Source: Subtercola sp. (GTDB lineage Bacteria; Actinomycetota; Actinomycetes; Actinomycetales; Microbacteriaceae). From it: a stretch of 64,000 nucleotides of DNA. The notes under the pieces are model-generated. The model saw nothing but the letters and a program-made list of their open reading frames with translations. It did not search any database and was not told the origin of the DNA. The stretch is taken from contig JAODBB010000005.1 of the NCBI GenBank assembly GCA_025463745.1, positions 1 through 64,000 of the forward strand. Reading direction: 5' to 3'. Positions 51,220-59,133 of this stretch are shown here, piece by piece. The position numbers and the translations under genes are program-made. Positions within the stretch are counted from its first letter, which is position 1, and every line of letters starts with the position of its first letter.

Positions 51220-54027
51220 ATGACGGTGACCGTCGCCGCCCCCACGTTCGAACACCACCAGTCAGTGAGCGGAACCAGTGCGCTCGGCATCGGCGAGGCC
51301 GAACCGCGGCTCTCGTGGAAGATCGCCGGCGAGGCCGGCTGGGTGCAATTCGCATACGAGATCTCGGTCGAGAGCGACGGCACAACGGTGTCGACCGGGC
51401 GCGTCGAATCGGCCGAGTCGGTGCTCGTGCGCTGGCCGGCGATCGCCGGCTCGCTCGTGTCGCGGCAGCGCGCCGCCGTGCGGGTGCGTGTCTGGGGTGG
51501 GGGCAGCGGGGGCGAGTTCGGGCACGGCACACCGGTCGACCCCGAGAACGCGGATGCCCGTGAGCACGTCGGCGAAGGTGCCAACACTCCGCTGCGCGCC
51601 GCGGAGGCCGTCGCGTCGGAGTGGTCGGTCCCAGGCATCGTCGAAGCCGGCCTGCTGCAGCCCTCCGACTGGACAGCTCTCGCCGTGGGCCCCGCCTGGC
51701 CCGAAGACCCCGACACCGATCGGCGGCCGCCGCTGGTCAGACGCGAGTTCGAGCTTGACGGCGACATCGCTTCGGCACGGCTGTATGTGACTGCCCACGG
51801 ACTCTACGAGGTCGAGATCAACGGTGCCCGCGTCGGCGACGACGCCCTCAGCCCCGGCTGGACCGTCTACGGCGAACGCCTGCGCTACTACGCCTACGAC
51901 GTCACCTCGCAGCTCGAACCCGGTGCCAATGCCATCGGCTCGTGGCTCGCCGACGGGTGGTACCGCGGTCGGTACGGGTTCAAGGGAGGCCACCGCAACC
52001 TCTACGGCACCGACATCGCGCTCATCGCGCAGCTCGAAGTGACGTATGCCGACGGACGCATGCAGACCATCTCGACCGACGAGTCGTGGCAGGCGGGGTT
52101 CGGGCCGATCGTCACGACCGAGCTCTACGACGGTGAAATCTACGACGCACGCATCACGTCGGCCGGCGCACACGGCGACTCGGTCTCGACGAGTGTCGAC
52201 CGTTCGGCCGCCGCCGGGCATCCGCTCGCCTCACCCTCGGTCGCCTCGCACTCGCTGGCCTCGTACTCGGTCGCCGGATGGTCGCAGCCCGGGTTCGACG
52301 CAAGCGCCTTCTCCCCCGTGGCCGTCGCTTCGCACGACACGACGGTGCTCATCGCCCCACAAGGGCCGCCCGTACGCTGCACCGATGAGCTGTCGCCGGT
52401 GACGACCACGACGACGACGAGCGGGGCGACCATTCTCGACTTCGGGCAGAACTTCTCGGGGCGTCTGCGAATTCGGGTGAGTGGATCGCGCGGTGACGTC
52501 ATCACGCTGCGTCACGCCGAGGTGCTGCAGAAAGGCGAGTTGTACCGTCGCCCTCTTCGGAGCGCCGCGGCCGAAGACACGTACATTCTCTCGGGCGAGG
52601 GCGAAGAGGTGTGGGAGCCGCGGTTCACGATCCACGGTTTTCGCTACGCCGAGGTGAGTGGATGGCCGGGGGTGCCGGCCCCCGGCGACATCGTTGCGCG
52701 GGTCTACCACACCGACATGCAGCGCACCGGATGGTTCGAGAGTTCCGACCCGCTGGGGAACCGGCTGCACGAGAACGTGGTCTGGAGCACCCGCAGCAAC
52801 TTCGTCGACATTCCCACCGACTGCCCCCAGCGCGATGAACGTTTGGGCTGGACGGGCGACATCCAGGTGTTCGCACCCACCGCCTCGTTCTTATATGACT
52901 GTTCAGGCATGCTTTCATCTTGGTTGCGCGACGTGGCCGCAGAGCAACTCGACGACGGCACCGTGCCCTGGTACGTACCGGTCATTCCGGGGGGCGAGAT
53001 GTGGAGCCCGATTCGGCCCGGCGCGGTCTGGGGCGACGTCGCCGTGCTCACTCCGTGGGTGCTCTACGAGCGCTTCGGCGACGCGAGCGTGCTGGCCGCA
53101 CAGTACGACAGTGCGAAGCGGTGGGTCGACCTCGTCGACCGGCTCGCCGGGCCCTCTCATCTCTGGAATTCGGGCTTTCAGCTCGGTGACTGGCTCGACC
53201 CGGCCGCCCCGCCGCACGACCCCGCCGACGCCCTGACCGACCGTTACCTCGTGGCGACGGCGTACTTCGCCTGGTCGGCCCTTCACCTGGCGAAATCGGC
53301 TGAAGTGCTGGGGCTCGCCTCAGATGCAGCGCACTATTGCGCACTGGCGGCGCAGGTGCGAGCTGCTTTCGCCGCTGAATACGTGCTTCCGGATGGCCGG
53401 CTGACCTCCGACGCCCAGACAGCGTATTCGCTGGCGATTGAGTTCGACCTGGTGCCCTCCGACGTGCAGCTGGCCGGCGCCGGCGCTCGCCTCGCCGAAC
53501 TCGTCGCTGCCGCGGGCAACCGCATCGCAACGGGGTTCGCCGGCACCCCGGTCGTCTCCGACGCTCTCACCGACACGGGGAACGTCGCCCGGGCCTACGA
53601 CCTGCTGCTCGAGCAGGAGTGCCCCTCGTGGCTCTACACCGTCGTGAACGGCGCAACCACGATCTGGGAGCGCTGGGACAGCCAGCTGGCCGACGGCACC
53701 GTGAACCCGGGCGAGATGACCTCGTTCAACCACTACGCTCTCGGGGCTGTTGCCGACTGGCTGCATCGCGTCGTCGCCGGCCTCGCGCCGGCCGCACCAG
53801 GATACCGCTCGATCGCCTTCCGGCCCCGGCCAGGCGGCGGCCTCACCAGCGCGTCGGCTCGGCACGAGACGCCCTACGGCGAGGCCGCCATCTCGTGGTC
53901 GCTCGCTGCGGGCCGACTGACGGTCGACGTGACAGTGCCGATCGGCGCGACGGCCACCGTCGACCTGCCCGATGGTCGTCTGCTGCACGTCGGCCCGGGC
54001 ATCCATTCGTTGACCGCGACGGTGTGA
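51220..54027 (+). CDS. Second GH78 alpha-L-rhamnosidase
   Basis: A 935-residue GH78 enzyme, last gene of the rhamnose operon. Landmarks: GIGEAEPRLSWKI, LYDGEIYDARITS, LDFGQNFSGRLRIRV, LRHAEVLQKGELYRR, IHGFRYAEVSGWPG, IPTDCPQRDERLGWTGDIQVF with probable general acid E540, TTIWERWDSQ and SFNHYALGAVADWLHR. No signal peptide. ATG 51220 has GAGGAG 5 nt upstream. A Ser/Ala-rich loop (about 325-350) is specific to this copy. Differences from the first GH78 in the active-site neighbourhood (GDIQ for ADAQ, WDSQ for WDGW) suggest a different linkage or aglycone. The 100-nt gap before it holds the palindrome CGCAAATTGCG (51146-51156). Confidence 0.95.
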   Translation: MTVTVAAPTFEHHQSVSGTSALGIGEAEPRLSWKIAGEAGWVQFAYEISVESDGTTVSTGRVESAESVLVRWPAIAGSLVSRQRAAVRVRVWGGGSGGEFGHGTPVDPENADAREHVGEGANTPLRAAEAVASEWSVPGIVEAGLLQPSDWTALAVGPAWPEDPDTDRRPPLVRREFELDGDIASARLYVTAHGLYEVEINGARVGDDALSPGWTVYGERLRYYAYDVTSQLEPGANAIGSWLADGWYRGRYGFKGGHRNLYGTDIALIAQLEVTYADGRMQTISTDESWQAGFGPIVTTELYDGEIYDARITSAGAHGDSVSTSVDRSAAAGHPLASPSVASHSLASYSVAGWSQPGFDASAFSPVAVASHDTTVLIAPQGPPVRCTDELSPVTTTTTTSGATILDFGQNFSGRLRIRVSGSRGDVITLRHAEVLQKGELYRRPLRSAAAEDTYILSGEGEEVWEPRFTIHGFRYAEVSGWPGVPAPGDIVARVYHTDMQRTGWFESSDPLGNRLHENVVWSTRSNFVDIPTDCPQRDERLGWTGDIQVFAPTASFLYDCSGMLSSWLRDVAAEQLDDGTVPWYVPVIPGGEMWSPIRPGAVWGDVAVLTPWVLYERFGDASVLAAQYDSAKRWVDLVDRLAGPSHLWNSGFQLGDWLDPAAPPHDPADALTDRYLVATAYFAWSALHLAKSAEVLGLASDAAHYCALAAQVRAAFAAEYVLPDGRLTSDAQTAYSLAIEFDLVPSDVQLAGAGARLAELVAAAGNRIATGFAGTPVVSDALTDTGNVARAYDLLLEQECPSWLYTVVNGATTIWERWDSQLADGTVNPGEMTSFNHYALGAVADWLHRVVAGLAPAAPGYRSIAFRPRPGGGLTSASARHETPYGEAAISWSLAAGRLTVDVTVPIGATATVDLPDGRLLHVGPGIHSLTATV

Positions 54028-54075
54028 CGCGGGCTTCGTCAGCCGCTCTTCCAGAAGCAGCAGCCATACACCTCA

Positions 54076-54149
54076 TGTCAGGTCTGACGGACATGCTCGG
54101 GGATGTCAGCCTTGACGGACATCGGGAGCCGTGTCAGACTTGACGGACA
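54076..54149 (+). promoter_or_regulatory. Three HipB-type operator repeats over the hipBA promoter
   Basis: Three 18-nt copies of TGTCAGNCTTGACGGACA (first copy TGTCAGGTCTGACGGACA) start at 54076, 54104 and 54132, exactly 28 nt apart. Each is partly palindromic (TGTC...GACA ends). The TTGACG in the second copy (54112-54117) is followed after 17 nt by CAGACT (54135-54140) in the third, so the repeats contain the -35 and -10 boxes. Binding of HipB would shut the promoter. Confidence 0.7.
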
Positions 54150-54168
54150 TCTACAACGGAGGTGAGAC

Positions 54169-54390
54169 GTGATTGCCGACGAGGCGCGCGATTGGGCGAA
54201 TATTGCACGCGATAGGCGCACGGAACTCGGTCTCACCCAGGCCGAGGTCGCCGACGCGCTCGGTAAGAGCAGGCAGTGGCTTGTCAATTTCGAGTCAGGT
54301 TCCAGCGCCGCGGTCGCTCAACTCGATGCCGTTCTGGCGTTGCTCGACGTGTTGAAGCTCACTCCCGACCTCAGCAGTGACGACCGATAG
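54169..54390 (+). CDS. hipB: HipB-like antitoxin (XRE helix-turn-helix)
   Basis: A 73-residue DNA-binding antitoxin. The helix-turn-helix is visible as RRTELGLTQAEVADALGKSR, then QWLVNFESGSSAAVAQLDAVL. The start is GTG 54169 with a perfect GGAGG 7 nt upstream. The stop overlaps the hipA start by one base (TAGTG). HipB proteins neutralise HipA and repress their own operon through repeated operators, which are present upstream. Confidence 0.92.
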   Translation: MIADEARDWANIARDRRTELGLTQAEVADALGKSRQWLVNFESGSSAAVAQLDAVLALLDVLKLTPDLSSDDR

Positions 54391-55796
54391 TGGCACAGTC
54401 GGTTACTCAGCTCACCGCCTATCTGCACGGCCTTCGTGTGGGTTGGTTTCGTCAAAGAGACGGCGTTATCAGTTTCGATTTCGACGAGGAATGGCGCGAA
54501 ACGAGCGGGCGTCTTCAACTTTCAGAGTCGCTCCCAAAATCGCGAAGGGTGCACGCAGGCACGGCCCCAGAGAGTTTTCTGTGGGGCCTGCTGCCCGACA
54601 ACAGCGCGGTACTCGTTCGTTGGGGCGAGATGTTCGGGGCGAATCCGCGCAACGCACTTTCGCTGCTGCGTCACGTCGGGCTCGACACCGCAGGCGCCGT
54701 ACAGCTTTCAGAAGCCGACGACACGGTGCTCGAAGCGGCTGGCGGCTCAGACCCGCTCGACGACCACGTCATCGCCGCTCATCTTCGTGCCATGCACGGT
54801 GATCCGCTTGCGTGGCTGGTGCCGTCGCTTCACGACGGCAACTTCAGCCTGGCCGGAGCACAGGCGAAATTTGCCCTGCTGCGAGACGCCGACGGGTGGC
54901 GATTGCCGTGGGGCGGTGAACCGACGACACACATCGTCAAGCCAGGCGTGGCGGGTTTCTCCCACCAAGACGTCGATGAACACCTCTGCCTGGCGGCGGC
55001 TGCACAACTCGGATTGACCGCCGCAAAGTCTGAAATGCACGATTTCGACGGCGAGACGGCGATCGTGGTCGAACGATACGACCGCGAGATCGCGAATGGT
55101 CGCATCGAGCGAATACATCAAGAAGACGTCTTGCAGGCGGCGGGAATCCACCCTGCCTTGAAATATCAGAACGATGGCGGCCCAGGTATCACGACCGCCG
55201 CAGCCATCGTTCGAGCCGCCGTGAACCGCAGCGAGCGCGACGACGCCGTGAGCAGATTCTTCGAGGCGAACGTCTTCAACTGGATCATCTCCGGCACTGA
55301 TGCCCACGCAAAGAACTACTCGCTTCTGCACACCACGCGGGGCACGACACTGGCGCCGCTCTACGACGTGGCTAGTTCACTTCCCTACGACGATCTACCC
55401 GCCCGAAAGGTGAAGCTCGCCATGTCGATGGCGGGGCGTTATCGCGTGCATGAGATCGAGCCACGACACATCCTTCGGGAGGCGGCGGGCATCGCGCTCG
55501 ACACAGACGCTGTACGCGAGCGCATGGTCGAGCTCTGCCAGAGCGTCGCCGACGCCTTCTCGGCCGCGGCCTCGGCATCCGCTCTGGGTGCCGACGACCG
55601 CGAATTCGCAGCCCGGCTGACTGACTCGGTCGCGCGCCGAAGCGCCGAGCTTTTGCCGAAGATTGACGCGACCACCGTGCGTTCACTCGGCGCGCACATT
55701 CGGCCCGAGGCGCGAGCGATAACACAACCGCGTCGCAAGAACGTCGGCCTCAGCGGTAACGGGGGCCGCTTCGCCTCCAAGCAGCCGAGCACCTGA
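54390..55796 (+). CDS. hipA: HipA-like serine/threonine kinase toxin
   Basis: A 468-residue toxin kinase; E. coli HipA phosphorylates glutamyl-tRNA synthetase and promotes persistence. The N-subdomain (LTAYLHGLRVGWFRQRDG, FLWGLLPDNSAVLV) is followed by the ATP loop SLAGAQAKFALL, the catalytic loop SGTDAHAKNYSLL (D303) and the metal motif LAPLYDVASSLPY (D about 327), so the active site looks intact. The C-terminal about 40 residues (ITQPRRKNVGLSGNGG) are basic and extra. GTG 54390 overlaps the hipB stop. The target in this organism is unknown. Confidence 0.93.
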   Translation: MAQSVTQLTAYLHGLRVGWFRQRDGVISFDFDEEWRETSGRLQLSESLPKSRRVHAGTAPESFLWGLLPDNSAVLVRWGEMFGANPRNALSLLRHVGLDTAGAVQLSEADDTVLEAAGGSDPLDDHVIAAHLRAMHGDPLAWLVPSLHDGNFSLAGAQAKFALLRDADGWRLPWGGEPTTHIVKPGVAGFSHQDVDEHLCLAAAAQLGLTAAKSEMHDFDGETAIVVERYDREIANGRIERIHQEDVLQAAGIHPALKYQNDGGPGITTAAAIVRAAVNRSERDDAVSRFFEANVFNWIISGTDAHAKNYSLLHTTRGTTLAPLYDVASSLPYDDLPARKVKLAMSMAGRYRVHEIEPRHILREAAGIALDTDAVRERMVELCQSVADAFSAAASASALGADDREFAARLTDSVARRSAELLPKIDATTVRSLGAHIRPEARAITQPRRKNVGLSGNGGRFASKQPST

Positions 55797-55815
55797 CACA
55801 GCGCGAAGGCAGCCG

Positions 55816-55980
55816 TCAGAGGTCGAGGCGCCAGGCACCCTCGTAGCCGAGGGGGGCTGAAGCCGGCGTCTTCGTTGACGTCGAGCATGGGGCGGTTCTC
55901 TTCGGCGTTCCAGGTGAGAACGGAGGGATGCCCGGGGGCGGTAGCTTCGAGAAACTCGAGGTTCGCGGTCTTCAGCCTTC
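55816..55980 (-). pseudogene. Remnant of a GNAT acetyltransferase C-terminus, frameshifted
   Basis: On the minus strand the sequence translates as LKTANLEFLEATAPGH, then SVLTWNAEENRPMLDVNEDAGF, which is split here only by wording and is the typical last helix-strand unit of GNAT enzymes. After GFSP the frame breaks in a run of C; shifting by one base restores LGYEGAWRLDL and a stop at 55818-55816, a common GNAT ending. No N-terminal half exists, because the upstream DNA is the end of the SDR gene. It is a decayed or insertion-truncated fragment. Confidence 0.65.
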
Positions 55981-56829
55981 GCTCGGCTGCACGTCGCGCC
56001 ACGAATGCTGCGGATCGTAACCGAGCACCCGACGCGCCTTCGTGATCGACAGCAGCGTGGTGTTCTCACCAAGCTCGCCGCGAATGGGCGTATCGGGGAA
56101 CACCTCGGCCACCAGCTCCGCGTTCGACCGGCTCATCACGGTGTCGGCGGCAGCGATGATGAAGCGCTCGAAGCCCTTTCCGTTCCATTCGAGAGCCTTC
56201 AATACGGCCTGGGCGCCGTCTCGCGAGTCGATGTAGCCCCACATGTTCCATTTGCGGGCGCGGGCATCGGCGTCGAAGCTGGGGAACTCGGCATAATCCT
56301 CGTCGTACATCACGTTCGAGAAGCGCAGTGCGACGATCTTCAGTTCGGGATCCCAGCGCGTGAGCTCGATCTCCAGTTGCTCTTCGAGGTGCTTCGTCAG
56401 CGAGTAGACGCTCTCCGGGCGGGCGGGGTACTCCTCGTCGACCGGAATATAGGGCGGCGGCACATCGAACGGCAGCCCGAGAACCGTCTCGCTCGAGGCG
56501 ACCACGATGTTCTTGATTCCCGCGCGCTTGGCGCCCTGCAGCACATGAAACGTCGACACCATGTTGTTGTCGAAGGTTGCGACATCGCTCAGGATGCTCG
56601 GCGCAGGTATCGCGGCCAGGTGCACCAGGGCATCCAGGCCGTCGTAGCGGTCGTTCACGCCCATCAGCGCGTCGACCGTTTCGCCGTAGTTCGTGAAATC
56701 GACGCGAATGGTGCCATACTCTCGTGCGCCCTTCACATCGAGGTTGAACACCTCGTTGCCCGCTTCGCGCAGGTATGCGACGACGGTCGAGCCGAGCTTT
56801 CCTGATCCGCCGGTTACTGCAATACGCAC
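55972..56829 (-). CDS. NAD-dependent epimerase/dehydratase family protein
   Basis: A 285-residue extended SDR. The nucleotide loop is VRIAVTGGSGKLGSTVVAYL, the active site VVASSETVLGLP with Tyr-Lys in SVYSLTKHLEEQ, and RFSNVMYDEDYAEFPSF plus ITKARRVLGYDPQHSWRD lie near the end. The start is GTG 56829 with GAGGAG upstream. Substrate unknown; proteins of this sort act on sugars or sugar acids. The spacer before it has a GACACGTTTC word close to the LacI-type operator of the rhamnose locus, so it may belong to that regulon. It overlaps the GNAT remnant at its 3' end. Confidence 0.85.
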   Translation of the reverse strand: MRIAVTGGSGKLGSTVVAYLREAGNEVFNLDVKGAREYGTIRVDFTNYGETVDALMGVNDRYDGLDALVHLAAIPAPSILSDVATFDNNMVSTFHVLQGAKRAGIKNIVVASSETVLGLPFDVPPPYIPVDEEYPARPESVYSLTKHLEEQLEIELTRWDPELKIVALRFSNVMYDEDYAEFPSFDADARARKWNMWGYIDSRDGAQAVLKALEWNGKGFERFIIAAADTVMSRSNAELVAEVFPDTPIRGELGENTTLLSITKARRVLGYDPQHSWRDVQPSEG

Positions 56830-56881
56830 TGTCTCTCCTCGGTAGTGGATGATCGCGGTCGCAGCCCTTGCACGCCGCTGT

Positions 56882-56891
56882 GACACGTTTC
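56882..56891 (-). promoter_or_regulatory. Candidate LacI-type operator before the SDR gene
   Basis: On the minus strand GAAACGTGTC, 9 of 10 identical to the palindrome GAAACGTTTC at 40594-40603. It lies 53 nt upstream of the GTG start. A fully palindromic CTCTCGAGAG (56933-56942) stands further upstream. Confidence 0.4.
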
Positions 56892-57017
56892 AATTGTCTC
56901 ACCTCCGCCGCTTTGCGCACTCCCCCTTCCCTCTCGAGAGCGACTCTTTCGGTCGAGGGCGACCGCCTGGGCGGATCATCTCGTCCGCAGCCATCGCTCT
57001 CACGATCGGTGGAGGGT

Positions 57018-57992
57018 TCAGGCGGCGAGAAAGCGGGCGGTCGCGGCGTCGGTGATGAGCACGTCGATCCAGCCGCCACGGGCAGCGGCGCGGATGGCCT
57101 CGTGTTTGCGCTCGCCACCGGCGATGCCGATGGTACGGGGTATCGCCCGCAGCTCATCGACCGAGATGCCGAGAACGCGGTCGTGCAGTTCGGTCTGCAC
57201 CAAGACCCCGTCGGCGTCGAAGAAGCGCAGGCAGACGTCGCCGACGGCTCCGGATGCGCGCAACTGCTGCTGGTCATCCGCTGTCACCGCGTTACCCGAG
57301 CTCTGCAAGAGCGTCGACGGCTCGAGGCTGCCGATGCCCACCAGCAGCGTCGTGAGCGAGGGCCAGGCCGCCACGGCCTGCGCGATGTAGGTGTCGGCCA
57401 GCAAGGCGTCGCGGGCTGCCGCACTGCCGACGATGCCGGGCGCCGGAAAGAAGACGGGCTTCGCGCCCGTCACCCCAGCGAGACGGTCGGCGAGTCGGGT
57501 CGCCTGAATCTGCACCGTGGCGTTGCCGACTCCGCCCAGCACCTGCACCACGCTGGATGCCGTGCGAACCGTGCGCGGAGCCATTGCGTCGACCGTGGCG
57601 AGCAGGGTGGACGACCACGATGAGATACCGACCCGGTCGTTGCCGGTGAGCGATGTCTCGAGGTAGGCGGCGCCGGCGCTGCCTAGCGAGGCGAGCAGGC
57701 CCTGCTCGGTGGGCGCTTCGTCGGCGACCACCACGTCGGCGAGATCGTATTTCGCGCGAACCGCATCTTCGAGGTCGGAGTGCACACCCTCGGGCGCCAC
57801 GACGATCGTGCGCACGATGCCCAGTGTCACGGCCTCTTTCAAGAATCGCGACACCCGCGACTGCGAGATATGCAACCGCTCGGCGATCTCGGGCTGGCGC
57901 AGACCCTGCTCGTGGTACATGCGCGCGATCTTCGTGAGCAACGAGAGGCGATCGACAGGCAGCCTCGAGGCTGCACTACGGTCGAAGGTCAT
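57018..57992 (-). CDS. SorC-family (sugar-binding) transcriptional regulator
   Basis: A 324-residue regulator. The N-terminal helix-turn-helix (LLTKIARMYHEQGLRQPEIA, ERLHISQSRVSRFLKEA) is followed by the sugar-phosphate-binding domain (VGISSWSSTLLATVDAMAP, VVQVLGGVGNATVQ, GDVCLRFFDADG and AIPRTIGIAGGERKHEAI). The start is taken as ATG 57992 because TACGCT (58004-57999) lies 6 nt upstream; GTG 57998 is the alternative. SorC proteins sense phosphorylated sugars. It most likely controls the transketolase/kinase/isomerase operon next to it. Confidence 0.92.
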   Translation of the reverse strand: MTFDRSAASRLPVDRLSLLTKIARMYHEQGLRQPEIAERLHISQSRVSRFLKEAVTLGIVRTIVVAPEGVHSDLEDAVRAKYDLADVVVADEAPTEQGLLASLGSAGAAYLETSLTGNDRVGISSWSSTLLATVDAMAPRTVRTASSVVQVLGGVGNATVQIQATRLADRLAGVTGAKPVFFPAPGIVGSAAARDALLADTYIAQAVAAWPSLTTLLVGIGSLEPSTLLQSSGNAVTADDQQQLRASGAVGDVCLRFFDADGVLVQTELHDRVLGISVDELRAIPRTIGIAGGERKHEAIRAAARGGWIDVLITDAATARFLAA

Positions 57993-57998
57993 GCTCAC

Positions 57999-58004
57999 AG
58001 CGTA
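57999..58004 (-). promoter_or_regulatory. -10 box for the leaderless SorC gene
   Basis: TACGCT on the minus strand, 6 nt before ATG 57992, within the A+T-rich word CAATATACGCT. A hexamer repeat CCCGTG/CCCGCG (58034-58063) lies upstream. Confidence 0.45.
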
Positions 58005-58074
58005 TATTGATGCGCCGCCGCCGCTGCGTGCTGTGCCCGTGCCCGTGCCCGCGCCCGCGCCCGCGACGACAATA

Positions 58075-58133
58075 CGGAGGAAATTTCAAGGGGGTGCCGC
58101 CGTATGCGGCCCACCCCCACGGATTCTCCTCCG
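58075..58133 (-). terminator. Two-tier hairpin behind the isomerase gene
   Basis: Outer arms CGGAGGA (58075-58081) and TCCTCCG (58127-58133) enclose an inner stem GGGGGTG-CCGC with GCGG-CACCCCC (58090-58118, two-base bulge, 5-nt loop). It begins 12 nt after the isomerase stop on the minus strand and should end the operon before the SorC gene. Confidence 0.65.
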
Positions 58134-58144
58134 AAATCACCAAC

Positions 58145-59133
58145 CTACTCGGCGTAGCTCGAGAAAAGGGCCTGCTGCGCCAACGCCAGTGCGGTGAGGG
58201 AGTCGTGGTTGTCTTGCGCCGCCTGAATCGCCGCGAAGTCGAGCTTCTCAAGGCCGCGGTCTGCCGCCTTCAAGAAATCGATCGCATGGTTCGCCGCCTG
58301 CACGCTGTCTTCGCGAAAAGGAAACTGGTCGAGCTGCCACACGCCCTCCCAGTTGTTCTTACGCAACGTGTAGAAGAACTCGAACAGCTCGATGGGGTGC
58401 ACGGTGCCGGCGACCATGTCGTCGTCCCACTGGCGCAGGTTGTCGTTCACGTCCATGCCGAACAGGCGCCCGTAGTCGATGGCGAGCTGGGCCGAATCCG
58501 CCGGCGACTCCCGCCGAACAGGGCGTGGCCGAAGTCGAGCAAGATGCCGACGTTGGGCAGCCCGATCTTCTCGATGCCGAGCAGCGTGCGCGACACAGAG
58601 TCGAAGCTCATGTGCACGCGCGGCTCGCGCGGCTTGTACTCGATGACGAACTTGAGGTCGGGGTTCTCGCTGGCGAGCTGGCCGACGCCGTCGAGTGAGT
58701 TCTTCCACAGCGCGCCGTGGTCGACCTGGAAGGGGTAGTCCCAGCCGTCTTGGCCCGGCCAGAGCTTCACATAGTCGGCACCGAAGAAGCGCACCACATC
58801 GGCGGCCTCGTTGATGAGCTCGTTCGCGCGGCGCCGCACGCCCGGGTCGGGGTTGGTGAACGCGCCCTTGGCGAATTCGCGGGTGTACATCTCGGGCGTG
58901 ATGCCGATGACACCGAGGTTGTTGCGGTCGAGCGCCTCTTTGACCTGCTCGTTGCTGAACTCTCCGCCGAAGTAGGGGTAGTTCAGGTCGACGACCGAGA
59001 GGTCGCGCACCTGACCGGCGATGTCGATGGCGTCGATCACACTGCGCGGTTCGCCGTAGCCGTCGGTGGCGTAGCGGTCGACGTAGGTGGCGAAGTGCCA
59101 GATGCCGGCCCCGTACTTCTGGTTGCTTGTCAT
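58145..59133 (-). pseudogene. TIM-barrel sugar isomerase/epimerase, interrupted by a one-base frameshift
   Basis: Read with one base added near 58510-58512, the gene gives a 329-residue AP-endonuclease-2/xylose-isomerase-like TIM-barrel protein: [63 protein letters not shown], then in the other frame [31 protein letters not shown] and [14 protein letters not shown]. Metal ligands (Glu, Asp, Asp/His) are kept on both sides of the break. The raw frame from ATG 59133 stops at 58447 after 228 residues. The length 989 nt is not a multiple of three. It may be a real mutation or a sequencing error in the CCC run. The start overlaps the kinase stop by 4 nt. Confidence 0.8.

Noticed and set aside
54076-54149. 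Short CRISPR-like repeat cluster
   Set aside because: Three 18-nt units with 10-nt gaps directly before hipB are operator sites; the gaps are too short for spacers.
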